Origin: Brachybacterium sacelli
Lineage (GTDB): Bacteria > Actinomycetota > Actinomycetes > Actinomycetales > Dermabacteraceae
Length of the DNA stretch: 64,000 nt
Reading direction: 5' to 3'
Assembly (NCBI RefSeq): GCF_017876545.1
Contig: NZ_JAGIOD010000002.1
Coordinates: 558,001 to 622,000 of the forward strand
Of this stretch, positions 1 to 8,314 are shown one piece after another. The notes under the pieces are model-generated. The model made no database searches. It was not told the origin of the DNA and saw nothing but the letters and a program-made list of their open reading frames with translations. The translations under genes were made by a program, and so were the position numbers. How positions within the stretch are numbered: the stretch's first letter is position 1; every line of letters starts with the position of its first letter.

Positions 1-96
1 CACGAGGCAGAGCGCCAGCCAGAGGGATCGAGCACGGGCCGACCGTCGCAGCGTGGCGGCGGTCGATCCGGGGGCGGCGCGGGTGGTCGAGGTCAT
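1..96 (-). CDS. FecCD-type iron-siderophore ABC permease, N-terminal fragment
   Basis: Only the first 32 codons lie in the window; the gene runs off the left edge. The peptide starts MTSTTRAAPGSTAATLRRSA and then turns hydrophobic (SLWLALCLV), which fits a basic cytoplasmic tail entering the first membrane helix of a FecCD/BtuC-type permease. It begins 19 bases after the stop of the siderophore-binding lipoprotein on the same strand, the usual order for such an operon. The identity rests mainly on this context, because too little protein is visible for a domain call. Confidence 0.55.
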   Translation of the reverse strand, partial: MTSTTRAAPGSTAATLRRSARARSLWLALCLV

Positions 97-115
97 GGAC
101 GAGCGGGAGCCGTGA

Positions 116-1156
116 TCAGGCCGACGCCGAGGCTGCGCGGTCCAGCTCGGCCAGGTAGTCCTCGAGGATGTAGGGGATCGCCAGCGGGGTCGGGTTCGCG
201 GCGGTGCCCAGAGGGCTGTCACCGGGCAGGTTCACCACCGCGCCGCTGGCGACCGCGGGCATCTGGGACAGCAGCGGATCGGCCGCCAGCGCCTCCAGCA
301 GCGACTCGTCGCCGTAGGTCACGATGATCTCCACGTCGCCGAAGACGTCGGCGTTCTCGGCGCTCACCGTCGAGGAGAACTCCTCGGTCTCCTCGGAGGC
401 CTTGACCACGCTCGGCGCGATGGTCATGCCGAGGTCCTCGAAGAACATCGTCCGGGTGTCGTGGGCGGTGTAGAAGCTGACCTCGGAGAGGTCGGTGGTG
501 TCCACATGGGTCAGGAACATGACGTTCTTCCCGGCGATCGCCGGATGCGCGGCCGCGGCCTGTTCGATCTGGCCCTCGAGCTCGGCGACCAGCTCCTCGC
601 CCTCGCTCGCCATGCCCATCGCGGTGGCGTTGACAGTGATCATGTCCCGCCAGGGCGTGCCCCAGGCGACCTCGGGATAGGGCACCGTGGGTGCGATCTG
701 GGTGAGTGTGTCGTAGTCCTCCTGCGTGAGCCCGGAGTACGCCGCGAGGATCACCTCGGGGCCGGTGTCGGCCACGCCCTCGAAGTCGATGCTGTCGGAC
801 TCGTCGAACAGCACCGGCGCCTGGGCGCCGAGCTCCTCGAGCTTCTCCTGGACCCAGGGCAGCAGCCCGTTGCTGTCGTCGTCGCCGAAGTTCGCCGCGG
901 CCATGCCGGCCGGGACCACGCCGAGGGCCAGGGGGACCTCGTGATTGGCCCAGGCGACGGTGGTGACCACCGCGGGATCGGCCGGGACGGTGGTGGAGCC
1001 GAAGGCGTGCTCGACGGTGATCTCGGAGCCCTCGCCCGCCGGCTCCTCACCGTCCGAGGCCCCGGTCCCGGATGCGCCGCCGGAGGAGCAGCCGGCCAGG
1101 GCGGCGGCGAGGGCGAGCGAGGAGCCGGCGAAGAGTCGGCGGGAGATCTGAGCCAT
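116..1156 (-). CDS. Iron-siderophore ABC transporter substrate-binding lipoprotein
   Basis: Extracellular lipoprotein of 346 residues that should bind ferric siderophore and deliver it to a FecCD permease. The N-terminus is a lipoprotein signal: twin arginines (SRRLF, residues 5-9), a hydrophobic run and a lipobox LAGC with Cys23 as the lipidated residue; the twin-arginine look suggests Tat export. The mature part has the FecB/periplasmic-binding type III layout, with an early segment TTVAWANHEVPLALGVVPAG and a middle GADTGPEVILA-like stretch. It is followed by the permease start. An iron box about 170 bases upstream suggests repression by a DtxR/IdeR regulator when iron is plentiful. The exact siderophore cannot be told. 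Confidence 0.88.
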   Translation of the reverse strand: MAQISRRLFAGSSLALAAALAGCSSGGASGTGASDGEEPAGEGSEITVEHAFGSTTVPADPAVVTTVAWANHEVPLALGVVPAGMAAANFGDDDSNGLLPWVQEKLEELGAQAPVLFDESDSIDFEGVADTGPEVILAAYSGLTQEDYDTLTQIAPTVPYPEVAWGTPWRDMITVNATAMGMASEGEELVAELEGQIEQAAAAHPAIAGKNVMFLTHVDTTDLSEVSFYTAHDTRTMFFEDLGMTIAPSVVKASEETEEFSSTVSAENADVFGDVEIIVTYGDESLLEALAADPLLSQMPAVASGAVVNLPGDSPLGTAANPTPLAIPYILEDYLAELDRAASASA

Positions 1157-1326
1157 GAGGGGCCTTTCGGGATGCCGCGGGGACGCGGATCAGGGCACGG
1201 GCCGGGCGAGGGCCCGGGCGGAACGGGTGAGGCGATCCGTCGGAGGGTGCGGACGCCGCATGGACCCCGGTCGAGACGGCGGAAGGAGCCGGTGCCCGGC
1301 GCTGCCGGGACTCGTCGACCAGGGAC

Positions 1327-1345
1327 TAAGGGTTGCCTCACCAAA
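1327..1345 (-). promoter_or_regulatory. DtxR/IdeR-type iron box
   Basis: The 19-mer TAAGGGTTGCCTCACCAAA matches the published DtxR/IdeR consensus TWAGGTTAGSCTAACCTWA at 15 of 19 positions by hand alignment. It lies about 170 bases upstream of the siderophore-binding lipoprotein start, so it would repress that operon under iron-replete conditions. Regulator binding is inferred; no regulator gene is in the window. Confidence 0.65.
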
Positions 1346-1395
1346 GTTACGGCGCGGACGCCCCGGATCGCAAGCACGATCAGGTCACGGTCGCA

Positions 1396-1459
1396 CTGGC
1401 GTCCTGGCGTCCTGGCGTCCTGGCGTCCTGGCGTCCTGGCGTCCTGGCGTCCTGGCGTC
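1396..1459. repeat. Tandem octamer repeat, 8 perfect copies of CTGGCGTC
   Basis: Eight uninterrupted copies of the 8-bp unit CTGGCGTC occupy 64 bases between the monooxygenase stop and the iron box. The unit is not a multiple of three, so copy-number change would alter spacing and not a protein repeat. The perfect identity suggests recent expansion by polymerase slippage. Confidence 0.95.
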
Positions 1460-1520
1460 CCGGACCCGTTCGCGGCCGGAGCGCCTCTCGTCGGCCCCGT
1501 TCTCCCGCAATCTCCCGCGA

Positions 1521-2879
1521 TCAGACCCCGACGCCCTCGAACGCCCCGCGGTACTGGGCGGCGGGATGCTCCGCGGGCAGCCGGTCCTCTCCGGTGAGCT
1601 GATGGCGCATCGTGCCGCGCCCCTCCGGGAGCCGGCCGCGCTCCCGGAGGATCGGCGAGACCAGCTCGGCGAAGTCCCGGACCGTGTCGAAGGAGTGGTA
1701 CTGGCGCAGGTTGATCCCGTCGATGCCGTCGACGTCGAGCCAGTGCTCGATCGCGTCGGCCACGACCTCCGGGGTCCCGGCGACGAAGAAGCGGTCCTGC
1801 CAGGCCTCGTCGACCGCGTCCAGGAGGTCCCCGACGGTCTGCTGGCCGCCTCGGCGACCCACGGGCGTGTCGGCCGGGAGCCCCTCGACCTCGAGCGCCT
1901 CGGCGATGGTCCGCTCCCGCGGGTGCTCGAGGGCATGGATCGGCACCGACTGGTGCACGAGCATCCCCTCTTGCGAGCGGTGCTCCTGATACTGCGCGAG
2001 CTTCTCGTCGACCTCCTGCTGGGTCCGTCCCGTGATCACGGCTGCCTGCACCACGAACTTGGGCTCCTGCGGGTCCCGGCCCGCCTCCTCCGCGGCGGCG
2101 CGCACCGCGGGCACGGTCCTCTCCAGCAGCGGACCGTGGGTGAACACGAGCTCTGCGTTCTGCCCCGCCCGGACGGCGCCCGCCGGGGACGCGGTGGCGA
2201 GGATCAGGGTCGGGGTGCGCTGCGGTGAGGGCTCGGAGAGATGGGGGCCCGCGACGGAGAAGTTGGCGCCCGCATGGTCGATGCGGTGCACCTTTGCCGG
2301 GTCGCTGTACAGGTTCCCCGCGGCGTCCCGCACCACGGCGTCCTCGTCCCAGGAGCCCTCCCACAGCTTGTAGAGCACCTCGAGGTACTCGTCGGCGAGC
2401 TCGTAGCGCCGGTCGTGCTCGATCTCCTCGGCCAGCCCGAAGTTCCGCGCCGCATTGGGGAGGTAGGAGGTGACGATGTTCCAGCCCACGCGGCCGCCGG
2501 TGAGGTGGTCGAGGGTGGACATCCGGCGGGCGAAGGCGAAGGGCGGCTCGTAGCTGGTGGAGAAGGTGATCCCGAAGGTGAGCCGCTCGGTGACGGCGGC
2601 CATCGCCGGGACCACCAGCATCGGATCGTTGTTGGGGATCTGCAGCCCTTCCCTCAGCGCGGCCTCCGCCGAGCCCCCGTAGACGTCGTAGGCGCCGACC
2701 ACGTCGGCGAGGAAGATCGCGGTGAAGCCGCCCTCCTCGGCCAGGCGCGCGAGCTCGGTCCAGTAGCTCACGTCCGTGTAGCGATGCCGATTGTTCTCCG
2801 GGAGCCGCCAGAGGCCGTGGGTGATGTGCCCGACGCAGTTCATCTCGAAGAGGTTCAGGATCAGCGGCTTGGGGGTCAT
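1521..2879 (-). CDS. NtaA/SnaA/DszA-type FMN-dependent monooxygenase (LLM class)
   Basis: Flavin-dependent monooxygenase of 452 residues in the bacterial luciferase superfamily, subfamily of nitrilotriacetate, pristinamycin and dibenzothiophene-sulfone monooxygenases. The N-terminus is diagnostic of this group: LNLFEMNCVGHITHGLWR, then YWTELARLAEEGGFTAIFLA and VGAYDVYGGS. A central GWNIVTSYLPNAARNFG segment is the conserved flavin and substrate region. Such enzymes use reduced FMN from a separate reductase to cleave C-S or C-N bonds. Start is the ATG before TPKPLILN; longer upstream frames are shadows. It is divergent from a peptide-type ABC transporter operon ending in an SfnB-like flavoprotein, which points to organosulfur use; the substrate is unknown. 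Confidence 0.87.
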   Translation of the reverse strand: MTPKPLILNLFEMNCVGHITHGLWRLPENNRHRYTDVSYWTELARLAEEGGFTAIFLADVVGAYDVYGGSAEAALREGLQIPNNDPMLVVPAMAAVTERLTFGITFSTSYEPPFAFARRMSTLDHLTGGRVGWNIVTSYLPNAARNFGLAEEIEHDRRYELADEYLEVLYKLWEGSWDEDAVVRDAAGNLYSDPAKVHRIDHAGANFSVAGPHLSEPSPQRTPTLILATASPAGAVRAGQNAELVFTHGPLLERTVPAVRAAAEEAGRDPQEPKFVVQAAVITGRTQQEVDEKLAQYQEHRSQEGMLVHQSVPIHALEHPRERTIAEALEVEGLPADTPVGRRGGQQTVGDLLDAVDEAWQDRFFVAGTPEVVADAIEHWLDVDGIDGINLRQYHSFDTVRDFAELVSPILRERGRLPEGRGTMRHQLTGEDRLPAEHPAAQYRGAFEGVGV

Positions 2880-2977
2880 GGGGGTCCGATCGCGGTGAGG
2901 GGGCGGTGTCCCCTGCACGATCTGCCGTCGCGCCGCGTCGGCGCATCCCGTGTGAACTCCGGTGACGAGAAAAGGGC

Positions 2978-2995
2978 CCACGTCCCACGACGTGG
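2978..2995. promoter_or_regulatory. Inverted repeat in divergent promoter region
   Basis: A perfect 7-bp inverted repeat, CCACGTC-CCAC-GACGTGG, lies about 100 bases before each of the divergent monooxygenase and ABC transporter genes. Size and place fit an operator for a dimeric regulator controlling both units. No regulator gene is next to it, so this is inference. Confidence 0.4.
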
Positions 2996-3107
2996 ATGGA
3001 CCTGTTCGTGGACCGTCACAAAACTTCGGCCAGTCCAAAGCGGTGCTTAGGGTGCTCGAGGGTCGTTCCACCCGAGGAGACCGACGAGAAGACCGAGGAG
3101 GACCACC

Positions 3108-4763
3108 GTGCGCCGACGCCAGCTGTGCGCCGCTCTCGCCGCGGCCTGCGCGAGCCCCGGGCTCGCCGCCTGCGTGACGCCCGCGCCGTCCGCGAACCTT
3201 CCGGCGGGGACGAAGAAGGGAGGGGAGCTGGTGTACGCCACGGATCGCGAGCCCACCTGCCTCGACCCGCACAACAACGGGGACTTGCCGCAGACGTACA
3301 TCGCGCGGCAGTACCTCGACTCGCTGGTCTCGATGCAGGAGGACGGCTCGGTGGTGCCCTGGCTCGCCGAGTCCTGGGAGATCTCCCCGGACGGGCTCAC
3401 CTACGACTTCAGCCTGAAGCAGGGCGTCGAGTTCACGGACGGGGAGCCCTTCGACGCCGAGGCCGTGGTCGCCAACTTCGAACAGATCATGGATCCCGCG
3501 ACGCAGTCCTCGACCGCCCTGCTCTACCTCTCGCCGTACTTCGAGTCCGCGGAGGCGGTCTCGGAGCACGTCGTGCGGATCAGTCTGAAGCGGCCGTACT
3601 CCCCGCTGCTGACGGTCCTCTCCCAGGCCTTCTTCGGGATCGAGTCCCCGCGGGCGATGGCGAGCGGCCTCGACGAGAACTGCCTCGCCCCGGTCGGCAC
3701 CGGCCCGTTCATCGTCACCGAGTGGAAGCGCAACCGCGAGGTCGTCATGGTGCGCAACGAGAACTACAACTCGGCCCCCGCCGATGCGAAGCACCAGGGA
3801 CCCGCCTACCTCGAGAAGGTGACCTGGCGGTTCCTCAAGGACAACACCGCCCGCTTCGGCGCGCTGCAGTCCGGCAAGGCGCAGGCGATCTTCAACCTCC
3901 CGCCCGAGTCGGTCCCGGCGGCGACGGCCGACGACTCGATCGAGACCGACGACTTCGTCCACGCGGGTGTCCCGTTCGCCCTCGACCTCAACACGACGAA
4001 TGCGGCGCTCGGCGACGTCCGGGTGCGCCGCGCGATCGTGCACGCCTCCGATGCGGAGGGGATCGTCGAGAGCGCCTATGCGGGTGTCTTCCCCTACGAG
4101 GGCAATGGGATCTCCTCGGGGACCCCGGCCTACGACGAGCGGTTCCACGAGCCCTACCCCTACGACGCCCAACGGGCCGACGCCCTCCTGGACGAGGCGG
4201 GATGGACCGGGCGTGACGCGGAGGGGTACCGCACCAGGGACGGGGAGACCCTCGCACTGCGCCTGCCCTATGCCTCGGACCCGGGGGAGACCCCGCCGGC
4301 GGACCTCACGATCTTCCAGAACTTCCAGGCCATGCTGAAGCGGGTGGGGGTCAGGATCGAGCTGATCCCCTCCGACGCCGCCACGATGACCGCGATGAAG
4401 AACGACCCGACGCGGTACGACATCCAGGGGCGCTACTGGAACAGCCCCACCCCGAACGTCATGTACATCAAGTTCTCGCAGGAGACGCTCGAGATCGGCA
4501 ACGGCCAGAACGTGTCCCAGGACTACGACGAGGAGCTCGACGAGACGCTGCTCGCCGCCGCGGCGACCACAGATCCCGAGGAGCAGGCCGCCCTCTACTC
4601 GAAGGCGCAGGAGAACCTCGTCGCCCAGACCTGGCACGTCACGCTCTACCCGATCCAGACCCGTCTCGCCATCCGCTCCGATCTGGTGCGGGACATCTGG
4701 ATCGAGCCGAGTGAGGGCGAACCCGTCCTCCACGACGCCTATCTGGTGCGAGAAGGGCTCTGA
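3108..4763 (+). CDS. Peptide/nickel-type ABC transporter substrate-binding lipoprotein
   Basis: Extracytoplasmic solute-binding protein of 551 residues (SBP_bac_5/DppA family). It starts at a GTG preceded by a purine-rich GAGGAGGACCACC site. The signal is RRRQLCAAL followed by lipobox LAAC, with Cys22 lipidated. Family landmarks follow: KGGELVYATDREPTCLDPH near the mature start, then the QYLDSLV and WEISPDGLTYDFSLKQGVEFTDG segments. It is the first gene of a five-gene operon whose members overlap or nearly touch. The flavoproteins around it suggest that the cargo is a sulfur-containing organic compound and not simply a peptide; that is inference. Confidence 0.9.
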   Translation: MRRRQLCAALAAACASPGLAACVTPAPSANLPAGTKKGGELVYATDREPTCLDPHNNGDLPQTYIARQYLDSLVSMQEDGSVVPWLAESWEISPDGLTYDFSLKQGVEFTDGEPFDAEAVVANFEQIMDPATQSSTALLYLSPYFESAEAVSEHVVRISLKRPYSPLLTVLSQAFFGIESPRAMASGLDENCLAPVGTGPFIVTEWKRNREVVMVRNENYNSAPADAKHQGPAYLEKVTWRFLKDNTARFGALQSGKAQAIFNLPPESVPAATADDSIETDDFVHAGVPFALDLNTTNAALGDVRVRRAIVHASDAEGIVESAYAGVFPYEGNGISSGTPAYDERFHEPYPYDAQRADALLDEAGWTGRDAEGYRTRDGETLALRLPYASDPGETPPADLTIFQNFQAMLKRVGVRIELIPSDAATMTAMKNDPTRYDIQGRYWNSPTPNVMYIKFSQETLEIGNGQNVSQDYDEELDETLLAAAATTDPEEQAALYSKAQENLVAQTWHVTLYPIQTRLAIRSDLVRDIWIEPSEGEPVLHDAYLVREGL

Positions 4764-4764
4764 G

Positions 4765-5814
4765 ATGACCACCGCTGCGCCCACTGACACGTCCCCGCCG
4801 GCCGGTCCCGTCACCGCGCCGGGCGACGCCTCCGGCGACCCCGCCCCCGCCCGCCCTCGTGCCCGAGCTCGCCGGCTGCTGCGCCGGATCGCCTCGAAGC
4901 TGGGGTCCTCGCTCCTGCTGCTGTGGGCGGTCGCCACGATCGTGTTCTTCCTCCAGCACATGGTCCCCGGAGACACCGCCCTCGCGATCCTCGGTGGCGC
5001 CTCCGCGAACCCGCCCGAGGAGACCCTGCAGGCCGTTCGCGAGCAGTACGGCTTCGACGATCCTCTCCTGGTCCAGTACGCCGCGTTCCTGGGCGGACTG
5101 GTGCAGCTCGACCTCGGCGAGTCCTACACGATGAAGGAACCGGTGGTCGACATCATCGGCGCACAGATCGCGCCGACCCTGCAGCTCACCGCCGCAGCTC
5201 TGGCCGTCGCCTGGGTGCTCGCCCTCGCCCTGACGCTGCTCACCGCCGGTCGCTCCGGCATCGTCGGCCGGCTCGGATCAGGCATCGAGGTCGTCCTGGC
5301 CGCCCTTCCGCACTTCTGGCTGGGGGTGCTCCTCCTGGTCGTCTTCGCCGTCATGCTGGGATGGCTGCCGGTCGTCGACGGCGGGCCGTTGGGCATGATC
5401 CTGCCCTCCCTGACCCTGGGCATACCACTGGGCGGGTTCCTCGCGCAGGTGACCCGCGACGAGTTCGAGACGGCCCAACGACAGCCCTTCGTGCTCTCGG
5501 CGCTCTCCCGCGGGGCGGGCATCGGGGACGTGCGCTGGCGTCACGTGCTGCGGCACGCGGCGCTGCCCGGCATCGCCCTGTCGGGATGGGGGCTGGGCTC
5601 GCTCATCTCCGGGGCGGTCGTGGTCGAGGTGATCTTCTCCCGCCAGGGGATCGGCCAGGTGCTGGTCTCCGCCGTGACCTCCCAGGATCTCCCACTGGTC
5701 GTCGGCGTCACCTTCGTCGTGGCCCTCGTCTACGTCGTCGCCAACGTCCTCACGGACATCGCCTACGTCGCGGTCGATCCCCGGCTGCGCAGCTCGATCG
5801 GAGACGCCTCATGA
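4765..5814 (+). CDS. DppB-type ABC transporter permease
   Basis: Integral membrane permease of 349 residues, first of the two permeases of this importer. A proline- and arginine-rich cytoplasmic tail of about 45 residues precedes the first helix (LLLLWAVATIVFFLQHMVPGD), which carries the typical DppB start. The conserved binding-protein-dependent transport segment follows in the second half, including the loop LSALSRGAGIGDVRWRHVLR that contacts the ATPase. The ATG lies one base after the previous stop; a longer frame overlapping the preceding gene is possible but less natural. Confidence 0.88.
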   Translation: MTTAAPTDTSPPAGPVTAPGDASGDPAPARPRARARRLLRRIASKLGSSLLLLWAVATIVFFLQHMVPGDTALAILGGASANPPEETLQAVREQYGFDDPLLVQYAAFLGGLVQLDLGESYTMKEPVVDIIGAQIAPTLQLTAAALAVAWVLALALTLLTAGRSGIVGRLGSGIEVVLAALPHFWLGVLLLVVFAVMLGWLPVVDGGPLGMILPSLTLGIPLGGFLAQVTRDEFETAQRQPFVLSALSRGAGIGDVRWRHVLRHAALPGIALSGWGLGSLISGAVVVEVIFSRQGIGQVLVSAVTSQDLPLVVGVTFVVALVYVVANVLTDIAYVAVDPRLRSSIGDAS

Positions 5815-6701
5815 CCGTCCTCGCCCCCGCTCCCGAGGTTCCCGCGCTCGAGGAGGGCCGGCGGCCCGCACGTCGGGCCCGACGGCGCCCTGCACTGGGC
5901 GGTCCCAGTGTCTGGGCCGCCGCCGCGGTGGTCGTGCTGGTCCTGATCGCAGCGGTGTTCCCCGGTCTGCTGGCCCCGCAGGACCCGCTCGAGATCAGCC
6001 TGTCGGAGAGCTTCGACCCGCCCAGCGCACAGCACGTCTTCGGCACCGACCAGTCGGGGCGCGACGTGTACAGCCGGGTGGTGCATGGGGCGGGTCAGTC
6101 GCTGGCCATCGGCCTCGGCGCCACGGCGATCGGCCTCGTCGGCGCGCTCGTGCTCGGCCTCGCCGGAGGGCTGGCGGGACGGTTCGCCGATGCCGCCGTC
6201 ACCCGGGTGATCGAGGTGCTGTACGCCTTCCCTGGGATCCTGCTCGCGATGATCCTCATCGCCGTCTACGGCAACAGCGCCCTGACCCAGATGGTCGCGG
6301 TCGGGGTCGCCACCATGCCCGGGTACGCGCGCATGGTCCGCGGCCAGGTGCTCGCCGTGCGGGGATCGTTGTACGTGGAGGCCGCCCGCGCCCTCGGCCA
6401 TTCTCCCGCCCGGATCCTGGTGCGCACCCTCCTGCCCAACGCCTTCCGGCCGCTGACCGTGCTGATCACCCTGGGGATCGGCCAGGCGATCGTCTGGGCG
6501 GCGGCGCTCGGCTTCCTCGGCATGGGGGTCCAGCCGCCCACGGCCGAATGGGGGGCGATGCTCAACGCGGGGCGCACCTACATCCAGCAGGCCTGGTGGA
6601 TGGACTTCTTCCCGGGGATCACGATCGTCCTGTTCACGCTCTCGCTCACCGTGCTCGGCCGGCACCTGCAGCGCACCACCGATTCCGGAGCCGCCCGATG
6701 A
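5811..6701 (+). CDS. DppC-type ABC transporter permease
   Basis: Second permease of the importer, 296 residues, overlapping the previous gene by ATGA. It has a short basic N-terminal tail, a first helix near residues 34-54, then the DppC hallmark HVFGTDQSGRDVYSRVVHGA in the first external segment. The ATPase-contact loop is VEAARALGHSPARILVRTLL, and GVQPPTAEWGAML near the end is conserved in DppC proteins. It should pair with the DppB-type protein to form the channel. Confidence 0.9.
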   Translation: MTVLAPAPEVPALEEGRRPARRARRRPALGGPSVWAAAAVVVLVLIAAVFPGLLAPQDPLEISLSESFDPPSAQHVFGTDQSGRDVYSRVVHGAGQSLAIGLGATAIGLVGALVLGLAGGLAGRFADAAVTRVIEVLYAFPGILLAMILIAVYGNSALTQMVAVGVATMPGYARMVRGQVLAVRGSLYVEAARALGHSPARILVRTLLPNAFRPLTVLITLGIGQAIVWAAALGFLGMGVQPPTAEWGAMLNAGRTYIQQAWWMDFFPGITIVLFTLSLTVLGRHLQRTTDSGAAR

Positions 6702-8314
6702 ACGCGCTGATCACCGTGGAGAACCTCTCGGTCGCCTTCGACGGGAACCCCGTGGTCCAGGACGTCTCCTTCACGGTCCGGGCCGGCAGCTGCCTCGGGA
6801 TCGTCGGCGAGTCGGGGTCCGGCAAATCCGTCACGGCGCGCTCCCTGCTGGGCCTCGACGGTGACCGGGCCGAGGTCACGGCGACGACCCTCGAGGCCGG
6901 CGAGGACCTGCTCACCTGCTCGCAGGAGCAGCTTCGTCGGCTGCGCGGGAGCAGGATCGGGTACGTCCTCCAGGATGCCCTGGTCTCGCTCGATCCGCTG
7001 CGGACCGTCGGCGCGGAGATCGCGGAGCCGCTGCGCATCCACGGTGTGCCCCGTGTGGACCGGTTCCCGCGCGTGCTCGAGCTGCTCGAGGCGGCGGGCG
7101 TGCCCGAGCCGGAGCTGCGCGCCCGACAGTTGCCGGGCGAGCTCTCCGGGGGCCTGCGGCAGCGGGCACTGATCGCCGCGGCGCTCGCCCTCGGACCGGA
7201 GATCCTCATCGCCGACGAGCCCACCACGGCGCTCGACGTCACGGTGCAGGCGCAAATCCTCGCGCTGCTCGAAAGGAGCCTCGGGGACGGACGGGCCGTC
7301 GTCCTGATCAGCCATGACCTGGCCGTGGTGGAGCGTCTGGCCGACCACGTCCTGGTCATGAAGGACGGCCGCGTCGTCGAGCAGGGTCCCACGCGCGAGG
7401 TCCTCACCCGGCCGCGCGAGGATTACACGAAGCGGCTCATCGCCGCGGTCCCCTCGGTCCACTCCCGCGGTGAACGGCTCTCGGACGCCCCACCGGCACG
7501 GATCCCGGCCGCCCGGACGGAGCAGCCATCGGCCGACGGACCGGTCCTGACGCTCGAAGGTGTCTCCAAGCGGTTCCGCGGGCCGGACGGCACCGCGCGC
7601 ACCGTCGTCGACGACGTCTCCTTCGAGCTGCGGGCGGGGGAGACGCTGGGCATCGTCGGCGAGTCCGGCTCCGGCAAGTCGACGACCGCCCGCATGGCGC
7701 TTGCGCTGACCGAGCCGACCCACGGCCGGGTCCTCCTCGGCGGCCGGCCATGGTCGGAGCTGCCTGAGCGCCGGCGCCGTGAGGGACGACGGCGCATCGG
7801 AGTCGTGCATCAGGATCCGCTGGGGTCCTTCGACCCCCGGTGGACGGTCGGCCGCACCATCGCCGATGCCGTGCCCGGCACCGTGAGCCGGGTGGAGCGC
7901 GCCGCACGGGTCGACGAGCTCCTCGTCGCCGTCGGCCTCGGCCCGCAGCACGCCGCACGCCATCCGCTCACTCTGTCGGGGGGTCAGCGCCAGCGCGTCT
8001 CCATCGCGCGCGCCCTCGCCCCCGGCCCCGAGATCCTCGTCCTGGACGAGCCCGTGTCCGCCCTCGACGTCTCGATCCAGGCGCAGGTCCTCGATCTGCT
8101 CGAGGATCTGCAGGACGCGCTGGGCACCGCATTCCTGTTCATCTCCCACGACCTCGGCGTCGTGCATCACGTCAGCGATCGGGTGCTGGTGATGCAGGGC
8201 GGCCGGATCGTGGAATCCGGCACGGCGGACGAGGTGTTCCTCGCCCCCGAGCACCCCTACACCCGGGAGCTCGTCGCCGCGCTGCCCCGACCCGAACTGG
8301 AGGAGATCGCATGA
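6698..8314 (+). CDS. Fused double ATPase of peptide-type ABC transporter (DppD-DppF fusion)
   Basis: A 538-residue protein carrying two complete ABC ATPase domains that in many systems are separate DppD and DppF subunits. Domain 1 has Walker A GESGSGKS (37-44), signature LSGGLRQR and Walker B ILIADEP. Domain 2 has Walker A GESGSGKS, signature LSGGQRQR and Walker B ILVLDEP. The halves are joined by a proline/alanine-rich linker around residues 255-275 after the usual oligopeptide C-terminal motif of domain 1. Domain 1 has a Leu in place of Gln in the LSGGQ-like signature. It overlaps both neighbours by ATGA, so the operon is translationally coupled. Confidence 0.92.
   Translation: MNALITVENLSVAFDGNPVVQDVSFTVRAGSCLGIVGESGSGKSVTARSLLGLDGDRAEVTATTLEAGEDLLTCSQEQLRRLRGSRIGYVLQDALVSLDPLRTVGAEIAEPLRIHGVPRVDRFPRVLELLEAAGVPEPELRARQLPGELSGGLRQRALIAAALALGPEILIADEPTTALDVTVQAQILALLERSLGDGRAVVLISHDLAVVERLADHVLVMKDGRVVEQGPTREVLTRPREDYTKRLIAAVPSVHSRGERLSDAPPARIPAARTEQPSADGPVLTLEGVSKRFRGPDGTARTVVDDVSFELRAGETLGIVGESGSGKSTTARMALALTEPTHGRVLLGGRPWSELPERRRREGRRRIGVVHQDPLGSFDPRWTVGRTIADAVPGTVSRVERAARVDELLVAVGLGPQHAARHPLTLSGGQRQRVSIARALAPGPEILVLDEPVSALDVSIQAQVLDLLEDLQDALGTAFLFISHDLGVVHHVSDRVLVMQGGRIVESGTADEVFLAPEHPYTRELVAALPRPELEEIA

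Larger units (their letters stand above)
1157..1520. other. Intergenic region with iron box and octamer repeat
   Basis: This 364-base gap lies upstream of the siderophore-binding gene and downstream of the monooxygenase gene, both on the minus strand. It holds an IdeR-like operator (1327-1345) and an 8 x 8-bp tandem repeat (1396-1459). No coding frame in it looks real; frames across the repeat give only the artificial LASWRPGV period. Confidence 0.7.

Noticed and set aside
1396..1459. Possible CRISPR-like or protein-coding repeat
   Set aside because: The units are only 8 bp and contiguous with no spacers, and frames through them give an artificial 8-residue period.
2880..4976. Long open frame on the minus strand extending the monooxygenase gene upstream to 4976
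   Set aside because: It is the antisense of the ABC lipoprotein gene, has no monooxygenase similarity before the ATG at 2879 and exists only because high GC removes stops.
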